A DNA stretch of 64,000 bases from Schlegelella_A sp963778525 (GTDB lineage: Bacteria; Pseudomonadota; Gammaproteobacteria; Burkholderiales; Burkholderiaceae_C), in assembly GCA_963778525.1 (NCBI GenBank), contig CAVZUJ010000005.1:186001-250000 (forward strand). The letters run 5' to 3'. The notes beneath the pieces are model-generated. The model had not been told where the DNA came from and ran no database searches. It saw nothing but the letters and a program-made list of their open reading frames with translations. Of this stretch, positions 1 through 8,417 are shown one piece after another. Position 1 is the first letter of the stretch. The number at the start of each line of letters is the position of its first letter. Both the position numbers and the translations under genes were made by a program.

Positions 1-15
1 GGCGTGAACTGCGTG

Positions 16-66
16 CCTGTCGACCTAGCCGCTGCCTCGCGACGCGCGACGAGGCGGCTCGACAGG
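16..66. other. Large imperfect stem-loop
   Basis: Three consecutive arms pair across a short loop: CCTGTCG (16-22) with CGACAGG (60-66), AGCCG (27-31) with CGGCT (55-59), and CCTCG (35-39) with CGAGG (50-54). Small bulges separate the arms. There is no T-run after it, so a classical intrinsic terminator is not indicated. It could be the end of a transcript entering from the left, an RNA element or a palindromic repeat. Structure is seen in the sequence; function is unknown. Confidence 0.4.
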
Positions 67-161
67 GCGCGTCCGTCCAGGATTCGAGGAAAGTCCTTGA
101 TCTGAACTTCGCCGCTATCGTTCGTAAATATCGCGCCACTGGCTGAGGGAGCGCCGGCCGG

Positions 162-506
162 TCAGACCGGCGCCGCCGATCCCGTGCCGTCGGCCGGCGC
201 GGCCGCCACCGGCGCGATGTGCATCGTGTAGCGGATTTCGTTGAACGTCTGCAACTTGATGGGCGCGACGCGCCATTCCTCGCCGCTGGCGACTGCCACC
301 GCGGTGCCGAACTGGTTGGCCTTGTAGGTCACCTGATCGACGTAGATGCCGCCGGGGCTGGTGCGCTTCTGCGTCTTGCAGGTGTTCAACGTGTCGAGAC
401 CCATGAGGGTCAGGCTCATCGTCGTGGCGCCTGCCGGAACGATGATCCTGTCGCCCAGATCCGTAAGGCTGAAGAGCGTGCCGGCGACGATGATGGGAGC
501 AATCAT
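162..506 (-). CDS. Hypothetical protein, 114 aa
   Basis: No family is recognised. The start at 506 is chosen because a strong GAGGAGG ribosome-binding site lies just upstream (complement of 512-518); a longer reading is possible but has no such site. The protein begins with a short hydrophobic stretch (MIAPIIVAG), has a moderately beta-prone middle, and ends in an Ala/Pro/Gly-rich tail. There is one Cys in the middle (TCKTQK). No clear signal peptide cleavage site or membrane segment is visible. It stands alone on the minus strand, with a plus-strand small gene upstream and decayed DNA beyond. The good ribosome-binding site and GC-rich codon use argue that it is real. Confidence 0.55.
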   Translation of the reverse strand: MIAPIIVAGTLFSLTDLGDRIIVPAGATTMSLTLMGLDTLNTCKTQKRTSPGGIYVDQVTYKANQFGTAVAVASGEEWRVAPIKLQTFNEIRYTMHIAPVAAAPADGTGSAAPV

Positions 507-793
507 GCAAGCCTCCTCGAGCACCGAGCCCGATGCGGTCAATGTAGATCGAAGGCAGCGGACGCGCATACCTCGTTCACGGCCGCGGTGGCGTCTTGAC
601 GTACTTTCGCACGCTCGCTTTCTGTACATGGTGTTGCAGCCGCCGCGCTCGCGCCGCCGGGCGGCCTGCTCGGCCGGCGCTGCGGCGCCAGCCGAGGCCC
701 ACACACGATCGCGCTGCACCGATGCGTCGCTCGCCGCGGTGGGCCGCCTTTAGGCCAGACTACCGGCTCCTCGACCCACTTGCCGAGAGCGCC

Positions 794-994
794 ATGAACG
801 AAGAGACCTTCAATCTCAGCATTCGCAAATTCCTGAAGATGGTGGGCATCAGCTCCCAGCGTGACATCGAGCAGTCGGTCGCCAGGGCGGTCGCTGCGGG
901 TGAGACGGGGACATCCTTCCCAGCCACGATGAGGCTCGAGATCCCCGGCCTCAAACTCGACGTGAAATTCGACGGCGAGATCAACCTCGGCTAG
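794..994 (+). CDS. DUF6494 family small protein, 66 aa
   Basis: The 66-residue product begins MNEETFNLSIRKFLKMVG and then shows the Ala/Gly-rich middle and the C-terminal strand pair (RLEIPGLKLDVKFDGEI) that I associate with the DUF6494 family of small proteobacterial proteins. Length is normal for that family. The biochemical role is unknown. The start at 794 matches the family N-terminus; readings from further upstream add an unrelated basic extension. No operon partner is visible: upstream is the oppositely oriented hypothetical gene, and downstream the base composition drops sharply into decayed transposon DNA. Confidence 0.8.
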   Translation: MNEETFNLSIRKFLKMVGISSQRDIEQSVARAVAAGETGTSFPATMRLEIPGLKLDVKFDGEINLG

Positions 995-1059
995 GCCGCG
1001 GCTCAGAAGAAGAGTAAGTGTGCTATAGTGAGGAAGTGTGTAGATCACATGCAGGTTTT

Positions 1060-2346
1060 CAGTGTGTTGTAGATGTGTTAGATGTTTCGTTGTTGTAGTA
1101 GAGATGGTTTCCGGCTTGATTATCCAGTCGTTTTGAAATATCTCGAGTATGTTTTAGTGCTCTTAACGTGAGATGCTTCGATGTAGTAAGAGTGTGTTAC
1201 TGGGGTTTGAGGTGGTAGTATTGGATACGCTTAACATGCAGTGCAGTAGATTTTAACTCTTTTTAGATGGTGGTGAATTGATGGATGGTAATATAGTTTG
1301 GTTGGGTATGTGTTATTTGGTATCCCGGTTAGTAGATGAAGTCGCGTTTGTAGAACCGTCTCTCGGCCTTGGTGTTAGAGGTCAGGGGCTTGGGCACGAA
1401 GGCGTCGATGTCAGCGTCATCACATGCGTGGATGTGCGAGTCACTGAAGTAGCCGCGATCGGTGTAGGCCTGCAGCGGTTTCTGCGATCACCTTAGCGCA
1501 GCTAGGGCAATCGTGTGCAGCTGAGCTTGGTAGGTGACGATGTTGGTGATCTCGTGTGCAACGATAGATATGGTGCTTGGCGTAGACGCGGTCTGCACGT
1601 TGTAGCCGACGAGTTTGTTCCTTTAGCCTGCGATATCATGGAGCGTGCGTGGGATCGCTGAGCGAGAGCTGCTTGTCGGGCTCGGTCTAGAGTCGCTGCT
1701 TCATCTCGTCCGAGCGCGCGCATCTGTTTGTGTAGGTTGTTGAGCTTGTGCTTGAGATGCGCAATATGGGATAGAACTAGAGCTGGGGTATAGTGCGGTC
1801 AGCGCGTGTAGAGCGCGGAGAGGTAGCGCTAGATGCTTGTTAGATCTGTTGTTTTGCGCTTCTCGATCTTGGCGGGAGTGAAGTTGTGATCGCGGTTGTT
1901 GACGGCTTTGAACTTGCTGCTGTCGATGGGCTATGCTGTCGGCGAGAAGAGGTTCAACTCGCTGACACAGCATTACGAACTGGCGGCAGACGTTGCGTAT
2001 GGCTGTGCTATGGTGTGGCGGAAGTCGGCGATGGTCTTGAAGTTTGGGGTTAGGCGACTGGTCGCCACATCAGCTCGACGTTGCGCTGTGCTTCGCGCTC
2101 TAGGCGCTGGCTCGACTGGATGTGGTTGAGGTAGCGTAGATGTAGATCTTGAGAAGGACTGACGGGTGGTAAGACGGCTTTCGGTGCTGCTGCTTCGACG
2201 CTGTCGAAGCTTAGGGTCTGCAGATGCCAGTTCATCGACGAAGGCGTCGACGACGCGTACGGGGTTGTCGTCGGCGAGGTAGTCGTCGAGACACTCGGGG
2301 AGCAAGGTGACCTGGCTTCGGTTTGTCCTTCGATGAATCGCTTCAT
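1060..2346 (-). pseudogene. Decayed IS1182-family transposase
   Basis: Read on the minus strand from ATG at 2346, fragments in changing frames follow an IS1182-type DDE transposase in order. They are MKRFIEGQT; LLPECLDDYLADDNPVRV; then HIQSSQRLEREAQRNVELMW; AVNNRDHNFTPAKIEKRK; HHISIVAHEITNI; DRGYF; AFVPKPLTSNTKAERRF; and a faint RLDNQAG region near 1110-1150. Frameshifts and stops interrupt it many times, so it cannot make transposase. Terminal inverted repeats could not be identified. The 3' part (about 1000-1330) has decayed most and is C-poor on the plus strand. The family assignment comes from known IS1182-type sequences; the exact left boundary is inferred. Confidence 0.75.
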
Positions 2347-2426
2347 GAGGCAGCTTGCTCAGTCGCGTTGCTTGGATTGCTAACGGAGCTCACGCGATGC
2401 TAGCGATTTCACACAGCCTCGACTAG

Positions 2427-2470
2427 CTGCAGTCGTTCGACGTCAGGACGCCGAATGACAGCTTCCGCCG
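2427..2470. repeat. Dispersed imperfect repeat, copy A
   Basis: A 44-base stretch starting CTGCAGTCGTTCGACG and ending AATGACAGCTTCCGCCG recurs with about 37 matching positions at 5076-5118. Its core is a near-palindrome (TCGTTCG...CGAATGA). It lies just past the 3' end of the frameshifted lipoprotein gene and upstream of the decayed transposase. It may be an intergenic repeat family or the remnant of a mobile element; I cannot name it. Confidence 0.5.
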
Positions 2471-2513
2471 AAAGCAGCCCTCGACCCTCTTCGAAGGCGA
2501 ACGTCTGGTCCGC

Positions 2514-4674
2514 TTAGGGACTTGACTTGGCCGACATCGTCTCCATGCGCCGCTTTCGTCTCGACGGCGCTTTGAAGGATGTTCGTCTGAGCGGGGCCTT
2601 GCAGGTCAGCGGTCGGACGTAGAGGAAGGTCCCATCGTTTCCCACTGCCACGAAGCGACCGCCACCAGCACATACGCCGTAAAGATACTCGCCAACGTTC
2701 GAGCTCCGTGCGTGCCACTGGATGCCATCCTGGCTAGTCAAGACCGTCCCGGCTGCGCCTACCGCGACGTATTCGCTGTTGGAGTAGGCCACGGCTTCGA
2801 TATCGGCCATGGTCGGAGATGTCACCTCGGTCCAGGTCGTTGCGTCTGCACTCCTCCAGATGGCTCCCTCGCCCACAGCGACGAAGCCACCGCTGGCCCC
2901 GTAGGTCACGCCAAGAAATATCACTGATGCATCAACGTTGCTGACGACCGTCCACGTCTGACCGTCGGTGCTGGAGACGATCGAGCCGTGATAGCCGACC
3001 GCGACAAACTTGCCCCCGCCGTAGGTCACGCTGCTCAGTCCCGGCACGCCCTGGAACGTTGAAGCCAGGTGGGAGGGAACGACATCCCAATTCACAGCGT
3101 CGGTGCTCGTCAAGATGAGCCCCGGGCCGCCCACCGCAACGTATCGACCACCCCCATAGGCGATCGAGCTGATGCCACCCAGACCAAGCAGGTCCAGTGG
3201 CGTTGCCGACCAGGTATTGCCATCAGAACTTCTGAAGACCGTATCGGAGCTGACTGCGAGGAACTGGTTGCTGTCGTGAGTCACCGCGCTGATCCTGTCC
3301 GGCAGGAAGGTCGTAGCCGCCGACCACTGGACGGCGTCCGTGCTCCGAAACACGCCACCGCCGCTGCTGACGGCGACGTACACGCCGTTCATGTAGTCGA
3401 CGCTCGCGAACTGCGCGCGCGTATCGCTCGATACGGGGGTCCAGCTGCTCAGATCCGTGCTTCGAAGGAGCTGACCCCCATAGCCGGCAAGCACGTACGA
3501 CGCCGGGGCAGCCGCGAGAGCAAGAAGAGGCGACGGCGAATTGCCCGGCCGGGTGTAATCGAGCGTCCAGTGGGTTCCGTCAGTGGACGAATACAGGCTC
3601 GTCCCGGTCACGGCAAAGAACTGCCCTCGCGCGAATGTCAAAGACGCTCCGAACACTCCGGCGCCGGCATTCGGGGTCCACACCTTCCCGTCGGAACTCG
3701 TGAGCGAGCTACCTGTACCGGGAAATGCGACGAAGAGCCCATTGCCCCAGGCGACGGCCGCTGCGGCGCAACCGCAATTCGTATCGGTCCAGGTGATGCC
3801 GTAGTCGCTATACATGAGCCCCTGGCCAGAGCCCGCGACGAAACGGCCACCTCCAAAAACGACGTTGGAAAAGTCTGCGGCGCTCCCGGTATCCGCAAGT
3901 GTCCAGTTGACGCCATCGACGCTCGAATAGAGGCCGCCACCATTGCCGTTGGCAGCAACCACATAACGCCCGGCGCCGAACGCGGCGCTCAGCAAGTCAG
4001 GGGGTGCTGAACTGCGTGCCCACTGGAGTGGACAGGGTCCACGTTGCACCGTCGTCGCTCCTGGCCAGCAGGCCGCCAAACCCGGCGGCCACGAAACCAT
4101 TGGCACCCCATGTGATTGCTCGAACTTGGTTGCCAAGGCCGATGTAGGACGCGTTCCACTGGACGGCATCGGTGCTTCGCAGGATCGTTCCGACGCCTCC
4201 GCCGACGACATAGAGTCCATTGGCATAGATGGCAGCTGCCCAGTCCGGCTTGGGATACAAGGACACCTGCCATGTGTGCCCAGGCGAGGTCGCCAAGGAC
4301 ACCGAAACACTCTGAGCCAGCGTCCCGAGGGTCGCCGTGATGGTGGCTGTTCCGTCTGCTTCGAGGTCATCGGGAAGGGGCGGCGCATACGTGGTGGAGG
4401 TGCCTTGGGCAGCGCTCAACGCCCCGGGGCCAGTGAGCGTCCAAGCCACGGGACCCGTGGAATTGGAAACGCTTGCGGTGACTGAAACGGGTTGGCCGCC
4501 GGCTGCAACCGACGAGGCTGACGCTGCGACCGTCAACGTGACCGTAGGTGGTGGTGTAGTTCCTCCGCCCCCGCCTCCGCCGCCGCCCCCGCAACCCGCG
4601 AGCGCGGTCACCCACCAGGCAAGCCAGACGAGACCCACGCGGCACAACGGGCCACGACTAGACGCATTATTCAT
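2514..4674 (-). CDS. Repeat-rich (propeller-like) lipoprotein, frameshifted
   Basis: The start at 4674 follows a strong AGGGAGGTGG site. The product has a lipoprotein signal peptide (LAGC, Cys at about residue 28), a poly-Gly run, and an Ig-like segment (about residues 40-130). About a dozen repeats of roughly 45 residues follow, built on G-x-F-V-A-V-G and S-T/S-D-x-x-x-W motifs such as LTSTDAVNW and VSSTDGQTW. These resemble sialidase/Ycf48-type beta-propeller repeats. The frame breaks near 4003, where a run of five G on the plus strand should be four; removing one base joins FSTP to DLLSAAFGAGRYVV smoothly. Stop at 2514. It is likely an outer-membrane-anchored surface protein of unknown ligand. 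The break may be a sequencing error, a true pseudogene or slippage. Confidence 0.65.
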
Positions 4675-5599
4675 CGAATCCACCTCCCTATGGACGGTCA
4701 CTCGACCTTGACCGATGCCCCTGCTCTACCGGCGATGCTAGCGCGACGATTGAAGAACCTCGCTGACAGCCCGTCACTCGGGCAATCGCTTTGCTCCAGG
4801 CGCGAGATCGCACGCATCGTCGCGTCTCGGTCGCCTCTGCGAGGAATCATGCGCACCGATCGATCGTTTGTCGCGACCGGAACCTCCTCGCTGGCGTTCC
4901 CCTTCACGGGCCGCTGTCGGCGTCGCGGGCCGGTGCGGACTGTCGCCGGCGCCTCGAAGACCGAGGCATCTGAACCAGCCCTTGTCGACAGACCGCTTCT
5001 GGCCCGTGAGCGTGAGGACGACACTTCTCCAGCAAGCCTGTCGGCCCCCGAAGGCGAAATTCGACTTCAGACTACCTGCAGTCATTCGATGTGAGATGTC
5101 GAATGACAGCTTCCGCCGCCGCTGGACATCGAGACTTCACCTTGTGGCTGGTGCGTGCCTTGGAGGCGTAGAACTCGCCGCTCGGAAGGCGGCGTCCGTG
5201 CCACCCGTCCAGTGAAATTGGGAGCAGTCGCCGCGGTCCGAGAACTCTCTCAATGTCCGGATGCAATCGAAACCGATCGCTGAGTGCGTGGCTGCCAGTG
5301 GCCGCTGCCGCTGCGGACTCGCATGGACCTCGCGGGCCTGATGCTCGCCTGAGACCAGGGGCGTCGATCCGGCGTGGCAACTCCGCATTCGACCCTTTAG
5401 CAGCCACCGCGGCGACCGGAAGGAGAGCCTAAGCGGCTACCTCATCGCTCGCCGATTGGGCTAACGCGCTTACGGAAATACGTGCCGTCCCAGACGAAGC
5501 GGATTCGGCGTCCACCTTTAGGTCAGAGTGTCAATCAAAGCTGCGCAAGCTCCACGTCCGAGTGCAGCGCGTGTCACGGCGACATGATCGATCTCCGAG
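4675..5599. other. Non-coding or decayed interval
   Basis: About 0.9 kb without a gene I can support. Open frames here are short, overlap on both strands, lack ribosome-binding sites and match no family I know. The only recognisable structure is the second copy of the dispersed repeat at 5076-5118. The interval may be further decayed mobile-element DNA, as its neighbours on the left suggest. Confidence 0.5.
5076..5118. repeat. Dispersed imperfect repeat, copy B
   Basis: A 43-base stretch closely matching 2427-2470. Its core is a perfect inverted repeat, TCATTCGA (5082-5089) and TCGAATGA (5099-5106), separated by nine bases. Several of the differences from copy A fall within the arms, yet pairing is kept or improved here, which hints that the hairpin or palindrome matters. 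Confidence 0.5.
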
Positions 5600-6157
5600 T
5601 CAGCGCGCGCGCCGGTAGTGCATGGCGACCGCACCGCTGCGCAGCGGTTTCGCCGAGACCAACTCGAGCCGTCGCGTGCTGGGCAACCCGCTCTCGTACA
5701 GGGTCGGGCCGTGGCCGGCGATTCTGGGATGGACGAGCAACTTGTACTCGTCGATCAGATCTAGTCGGTCCAACTCGGTCGCAAGCTTGCCGCTACCGAG
5801 GAGCACGCCGTCCGGGGTCGCGTCCTTGAGCTTCTGCACGCCCGTGCGAAGGTCACCGGCGACGTGGTGGCTATTGGTCCACGGGAAGTCCTTTCGTGTC
5901 GAAGACACCACGTACTTCTGCTTGGCCTCCAGCTTGACCGCCCACTCGCGCATCGCTCGCGGCGCTTCCGCCTCGCCGCGGGCGACCACCGGCCAGTAGC
6001 TCTCCATCATCTCGTAGGTGACGCGGCCCCACAGCATCGCCCCGCCCTCGTCCATGAGGCGGGTAAAGAAGGCGTGTGTCTCGTCGTCGGCGATTCCCTC
6101 TTGATGGTCGAGGCAGCCGTCCAGAGTGACGTTGATACTGAAGGTCAGCAGTCCTAT
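5600..6157 (-). CDS. Dihydrofolate reductase family protein (RibD C-terminal-like)
   Basis: The protein belongs to the RibD-C/dihydrofolate-reductase-like family. It has an N-terminal strand LTFSINVTLDGCLD, the AMLWGRVTYEMMESYWP helix, the LLGSGKLATELDRLDLIDEY motif and the C-terminal HPRIAGHGPTLYE segment. Homology clearly continues upstream of the first ATG (6055) to about 6157. The only initiation codon there with a ribosome-binding site (GGAGG, five bases away) is ATA, overlapping the TAG stop of the upstream kinase gene as ATAG; CTG at 6149-6151 is an alternative. From 6157 the product is about 185 residues, normal for the family. The substrate is unknown; many members are NADPH-dependent reductases without proven function. 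Confidence 0.75.
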   Translation of the reverse strand: MGLLTFSINVTLDGCLDHQEGIADDETHAFFTRLMDEGGAMLWGRVTYEMMESYWPVVARGEAEAPRAMREWAVKLEAKQKYVVSSTRKDFPWTNSHHVAGDLRTGVQKLKDATPDGVLLGSGKLATELDRLDLIDEYKLLVHPRIAGHGPTLYESGLPSTRRLELVSAKPLRSGAVAMHYRRAR

Positions 6158-7842
6158 GGTGTCCTCCGCTCGAAGGGAAGACGGATCGTGAATTCGGCGC
6201 CTGGCTGCCCCGCTCGACTCGTCGCCGCGACGCTGCCGCCGTGGGCTATGACCAGCTCCCTGACTACGGCGAGTCCAATTCCCAGCCCGGGATCCGCCGC
6301 CGCGATATGGTCATCGACGACGAAGAGATCGAAGACCTTCGGCAGCGCTTCCGAAGATATCGCGGCACCGTTGTCCGAGGCGGAGATGGCGACTTCGTCG
6401 CCGGCTGTTGCGATCGTCAGCCAGACATCACCGGCCTCGGGCGCCCGCCTCGAGGCATGGTTCAAGAGGTTGCTGAAGACCTGGGTGAGTCGAACCGGGT
6501 CGCCCCGGATCGTTGCCGCACAGCCGGCCGGCCGGAAGTGCAAAAGCTGACGTCTGGCGCTTATCGCGTGCCGGCAGGCCTCGACGGCGACGCCGACGAC
6601 GGCATCGACGTCGAGGCTGCTGTACTCGAGCTTGAACTCGCCGCCGCCCACCAACGATCCGTCGAGGAGATCGTCGATGAGCCGGGCGAGCTGCTTGACC
6701 TGGCGGCCGAGGACTTCCTGGCGGCGCGTCATGGCCGACCCATCCGTCGCGGGGCTTGAAAGAAGCGAGACCGATGTCGCGATCGTCGCCAGGGGCGTTC
6801 GCATGGCATGAGCGGCCTTTGCCACGAAGGCGATCTGGCGACGGTGAGCCTCTTCGGCGTGGGTCTTCAACTGCTGGGCCGTCTGCGCCGCCTGCAGCAA
6901 TTCGTGGTTCGCGTTGGACAGTTCCAGGAGTTGCGTCTCGTGCCGCGCCAGCAACGAATCCGGGCGCGTCGGGCGAGGCTCCGAATCACCGGCGAACGCG
7001 TCGGGCTCGTTTTCGTCGCGCTCGTCGACATAGGAGGCGTGCGTGCCCGGGCCGGATCGCTTCGAGCGATACATCGATGCATCGGCACGCCTGATCAGGC
7101 GAGCCGCGTCCGCGCCGTCCTCCGGATAGACAGCAATGCCGACGCTCGCGGATAGAGCCAAGGTATGCGGCCCGATCTGCGCCGGAGCCGCCAGCGAGGC
7201 CTGGATCTTTTCCGCAACCTGCGCGGCGTCGGCCACCGTCGTGATCTCCGCCAGCAGTATCAGGAATTCGTCGCCGCTGTGCCGGCCCACCGTGTCCGAA
7301 TCGCGCACCGACGACTCCAGGCGACGGGTTACGACACGGAGCACCTCGTCGCCCACCGCGTGGCCGAAGTTGTCGTTGATCTGCTTGAAGCGATCGAGAT
7401 CGACGAACAGCACCCCGACACGCGTCGTTCGCCGCTGCGCCAGCGCGATGGCGCTTTCCAGACGGTCAAGCAGCAAGGCACGGTTGGGTGCACCGGTCAG
7501 CTCGTCGTGCTGGTTGTAGCGCGCCAGCTCGCCGAGACTGCTGACCGCGGTTTGGGCAACGCTGTCGGCGTGGACCGCCGCGAGCACGAGCTGCTCGTCG
7601 GCCTCTTTCAGGCGAGCAGAACGCAAGCCGTTCAGCTCTTCGCGGGCCTTCACCAGTTCGCGTCGAAGACTCGCCAGGTCGGAGCGAACGGCGTCGGCCT
7701 GCGCGTTGAGCAACTGCAGCGTCTTCGACGCGGCGCCGACGCAGTCGCCAGGGCTTTCCCCATCCAGTGGCCCGCGAGGAAGCGCCGATCCGCTGTTTCG
7801 GACGGGTTCAGTGTGCCGCGAGGTCTTGTCTTCGTCGTCCAT
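6154..7842 (-). CDS. GGDEF-histidine kinase fusion protein
   Basis: A cytoplasmic 562-residue signalling protein with no membrane segment. An N-terminal coiled coil (about 45-85) leads into a diguanylate cyclase domain (about 112-270) with an SGDEF active-site motif (189-193) and an RDSD inhibitory site (180-183), so cyclic-di-GMP synthesis and product inhibition are plausible. It continues into a histidine kinase: H-box KAAHAMRTPL with His345, N-box NLLNHASRR, SDNG and GLGIGL ATP-lid motifs. The start at 7842 lies within the end of the upstream SpoIIAA-like gene (35-base overlap) and is preceded by a GAG-rich site. No receiver protein is encoded next to it. Both outputs in one soluble chain are unusual. 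Confidence 0.85.
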   Translation of the reverse strand: MDDEDKTSRHTEPVRNSGSALPRGPLDGESPGDCVGAASKTLQLLNAQADAVRSDLASLRRELVKAREELNGLRSARLKEADEQLVLAAVHADSVAQTAVSSLGELARYNQHDELTGAPNRALLLDRLESAIALAQRRTTRVGVLFVDLDRFKQINDNFGHAVGDEVLRVVTRRLESSVRDSDTVGRHSGDEFLILLAEITTVADAAQVAEKIQASLAAPAQIGPHTLALSASVGIAVYPEDGADAARLIRRADASMYRSKRSGPGTHASYVDERDENEPDAFAGDSEPRPTRPDSLLARHETQLLELSNANHELLQAAQTAQQLKTHAEEAHRRQIAFVAKAAHAMRTPLATIATSVSLLSSPATDGSAMTRRQEVLGRQVKQLARLIDDLLDGSLVGGGEFKLEYSSLDVDAVVGVAVEACRHAISARRQLLHFRPAGCAATIRGDPVRLTQVFSNLLNHASRRAPEAGDVWLTIATAGDEVAISASDNGAAISSEALPKVFDLFVVDDHIAAADPGLGIGLAVVRELVIAHGGSVAATSRAGQPGAEFTIRLPFERRTP

Positions 7843-8272
7843 TCGGCTCTCGGCGCATGAACCTGCGTTCCCGCAAGCGCCTTTCCTGGATGACGCGGAT
7901 GTCCCAATCAGCGCTCGCGCTCGCGTCCCGGAGAAAGCTTTCGGCCGCCTCGATGTCGCCGTAGAAGAGCCGGCACGTGACGCCACCAAACGCCAGACGC
8001 GCCATGTGCGCGATCTGCGCATTTGGTGCGACGATCGCCCGCGTGATATCCAGATGTGCCACGTGCTCGTTCAGGAGGCGTTGGTACAACAGCGCGCCGA
8101 TCGGCGTCGGCTGCATTTCGGTCAAGTCGTAGAGAACGGCCGTGAGGCCCGTTCGCTGCATGGTTTCGAGCACACAGAGCTGGCATTCCTCGAGGACGCG
8201 CTCGGTCAGCGTTTGGGTCAGACGCACGTTCACAAACGATGCCGTCGCCTCGCATAGGAAGCCTTCGTTCAT
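7808..8272 (-). CDS. SpoIIAA/STAS-like protein
   Basis: A 154-residue soluble protein. The segment LTAVLYDLTEMQPTPIGAL, followed by a helix and VAHLDITRAIVAPNAQIAHM, then a strand and FYGDIEAAESFL, fits the strand-helix pattern of SpoIIAA-like/STAS proteins. The C-terminal third is Arg-rich and probably disordered. It sits between an HD-GYP protein and a GGDEF-kinase fusion and overlaps the latter by 35 bases, so it is probably co-translated with it and may act as a partner or regulator. The start at 8272 is the first Met after a weak AAGGG site; an in-frame ATG at 8344 would add 24 basic residues. Family assignment is by pattern, not certain. Confidence 0.55.
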   Translation of the reverse strand: MNEGFLCEATASFVNVRLTQTLTERVLEECQLCVLETMQRTGLTAVLYDLTEMQPTPIGALLYQRLLNEHVAHLDITRAIVAPNAQIAHMARLAFGGVTCRLFYGDIEAAESFLRDASASADWDIRVIQERRLRERRFMRREPNGRRRQDLAAH

Positions 8273-8417
8273 GCGCGCCCTTACTCGACGATAGATTCTG
8301 CGAGGTCTGGCGGCAGCGTTTGTCGGACGAATCCGCATCGTCAAGTAAGAATTGTGCGGCCGCCGGCCGCCTTCGTTCTATGGGCCCGTACTTCTCGGTG
8401 TTCCGTCCGGTCGCTGT

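Noticed and set aside
1000..2346. Diversity-generating retroelement as cause of the base bias
   Set aside because: There is no reverse transcriptase gene or template/variable repeat pair; the pattern fits decay of an IS1182 transposase.
4690..5407. Several 100-130 codon frames between 4690 and 5407
   Set aside because: They overlap on both strands, lack ribosome-binding sites and resemble no known protein; the interval also carries a repeat copy.
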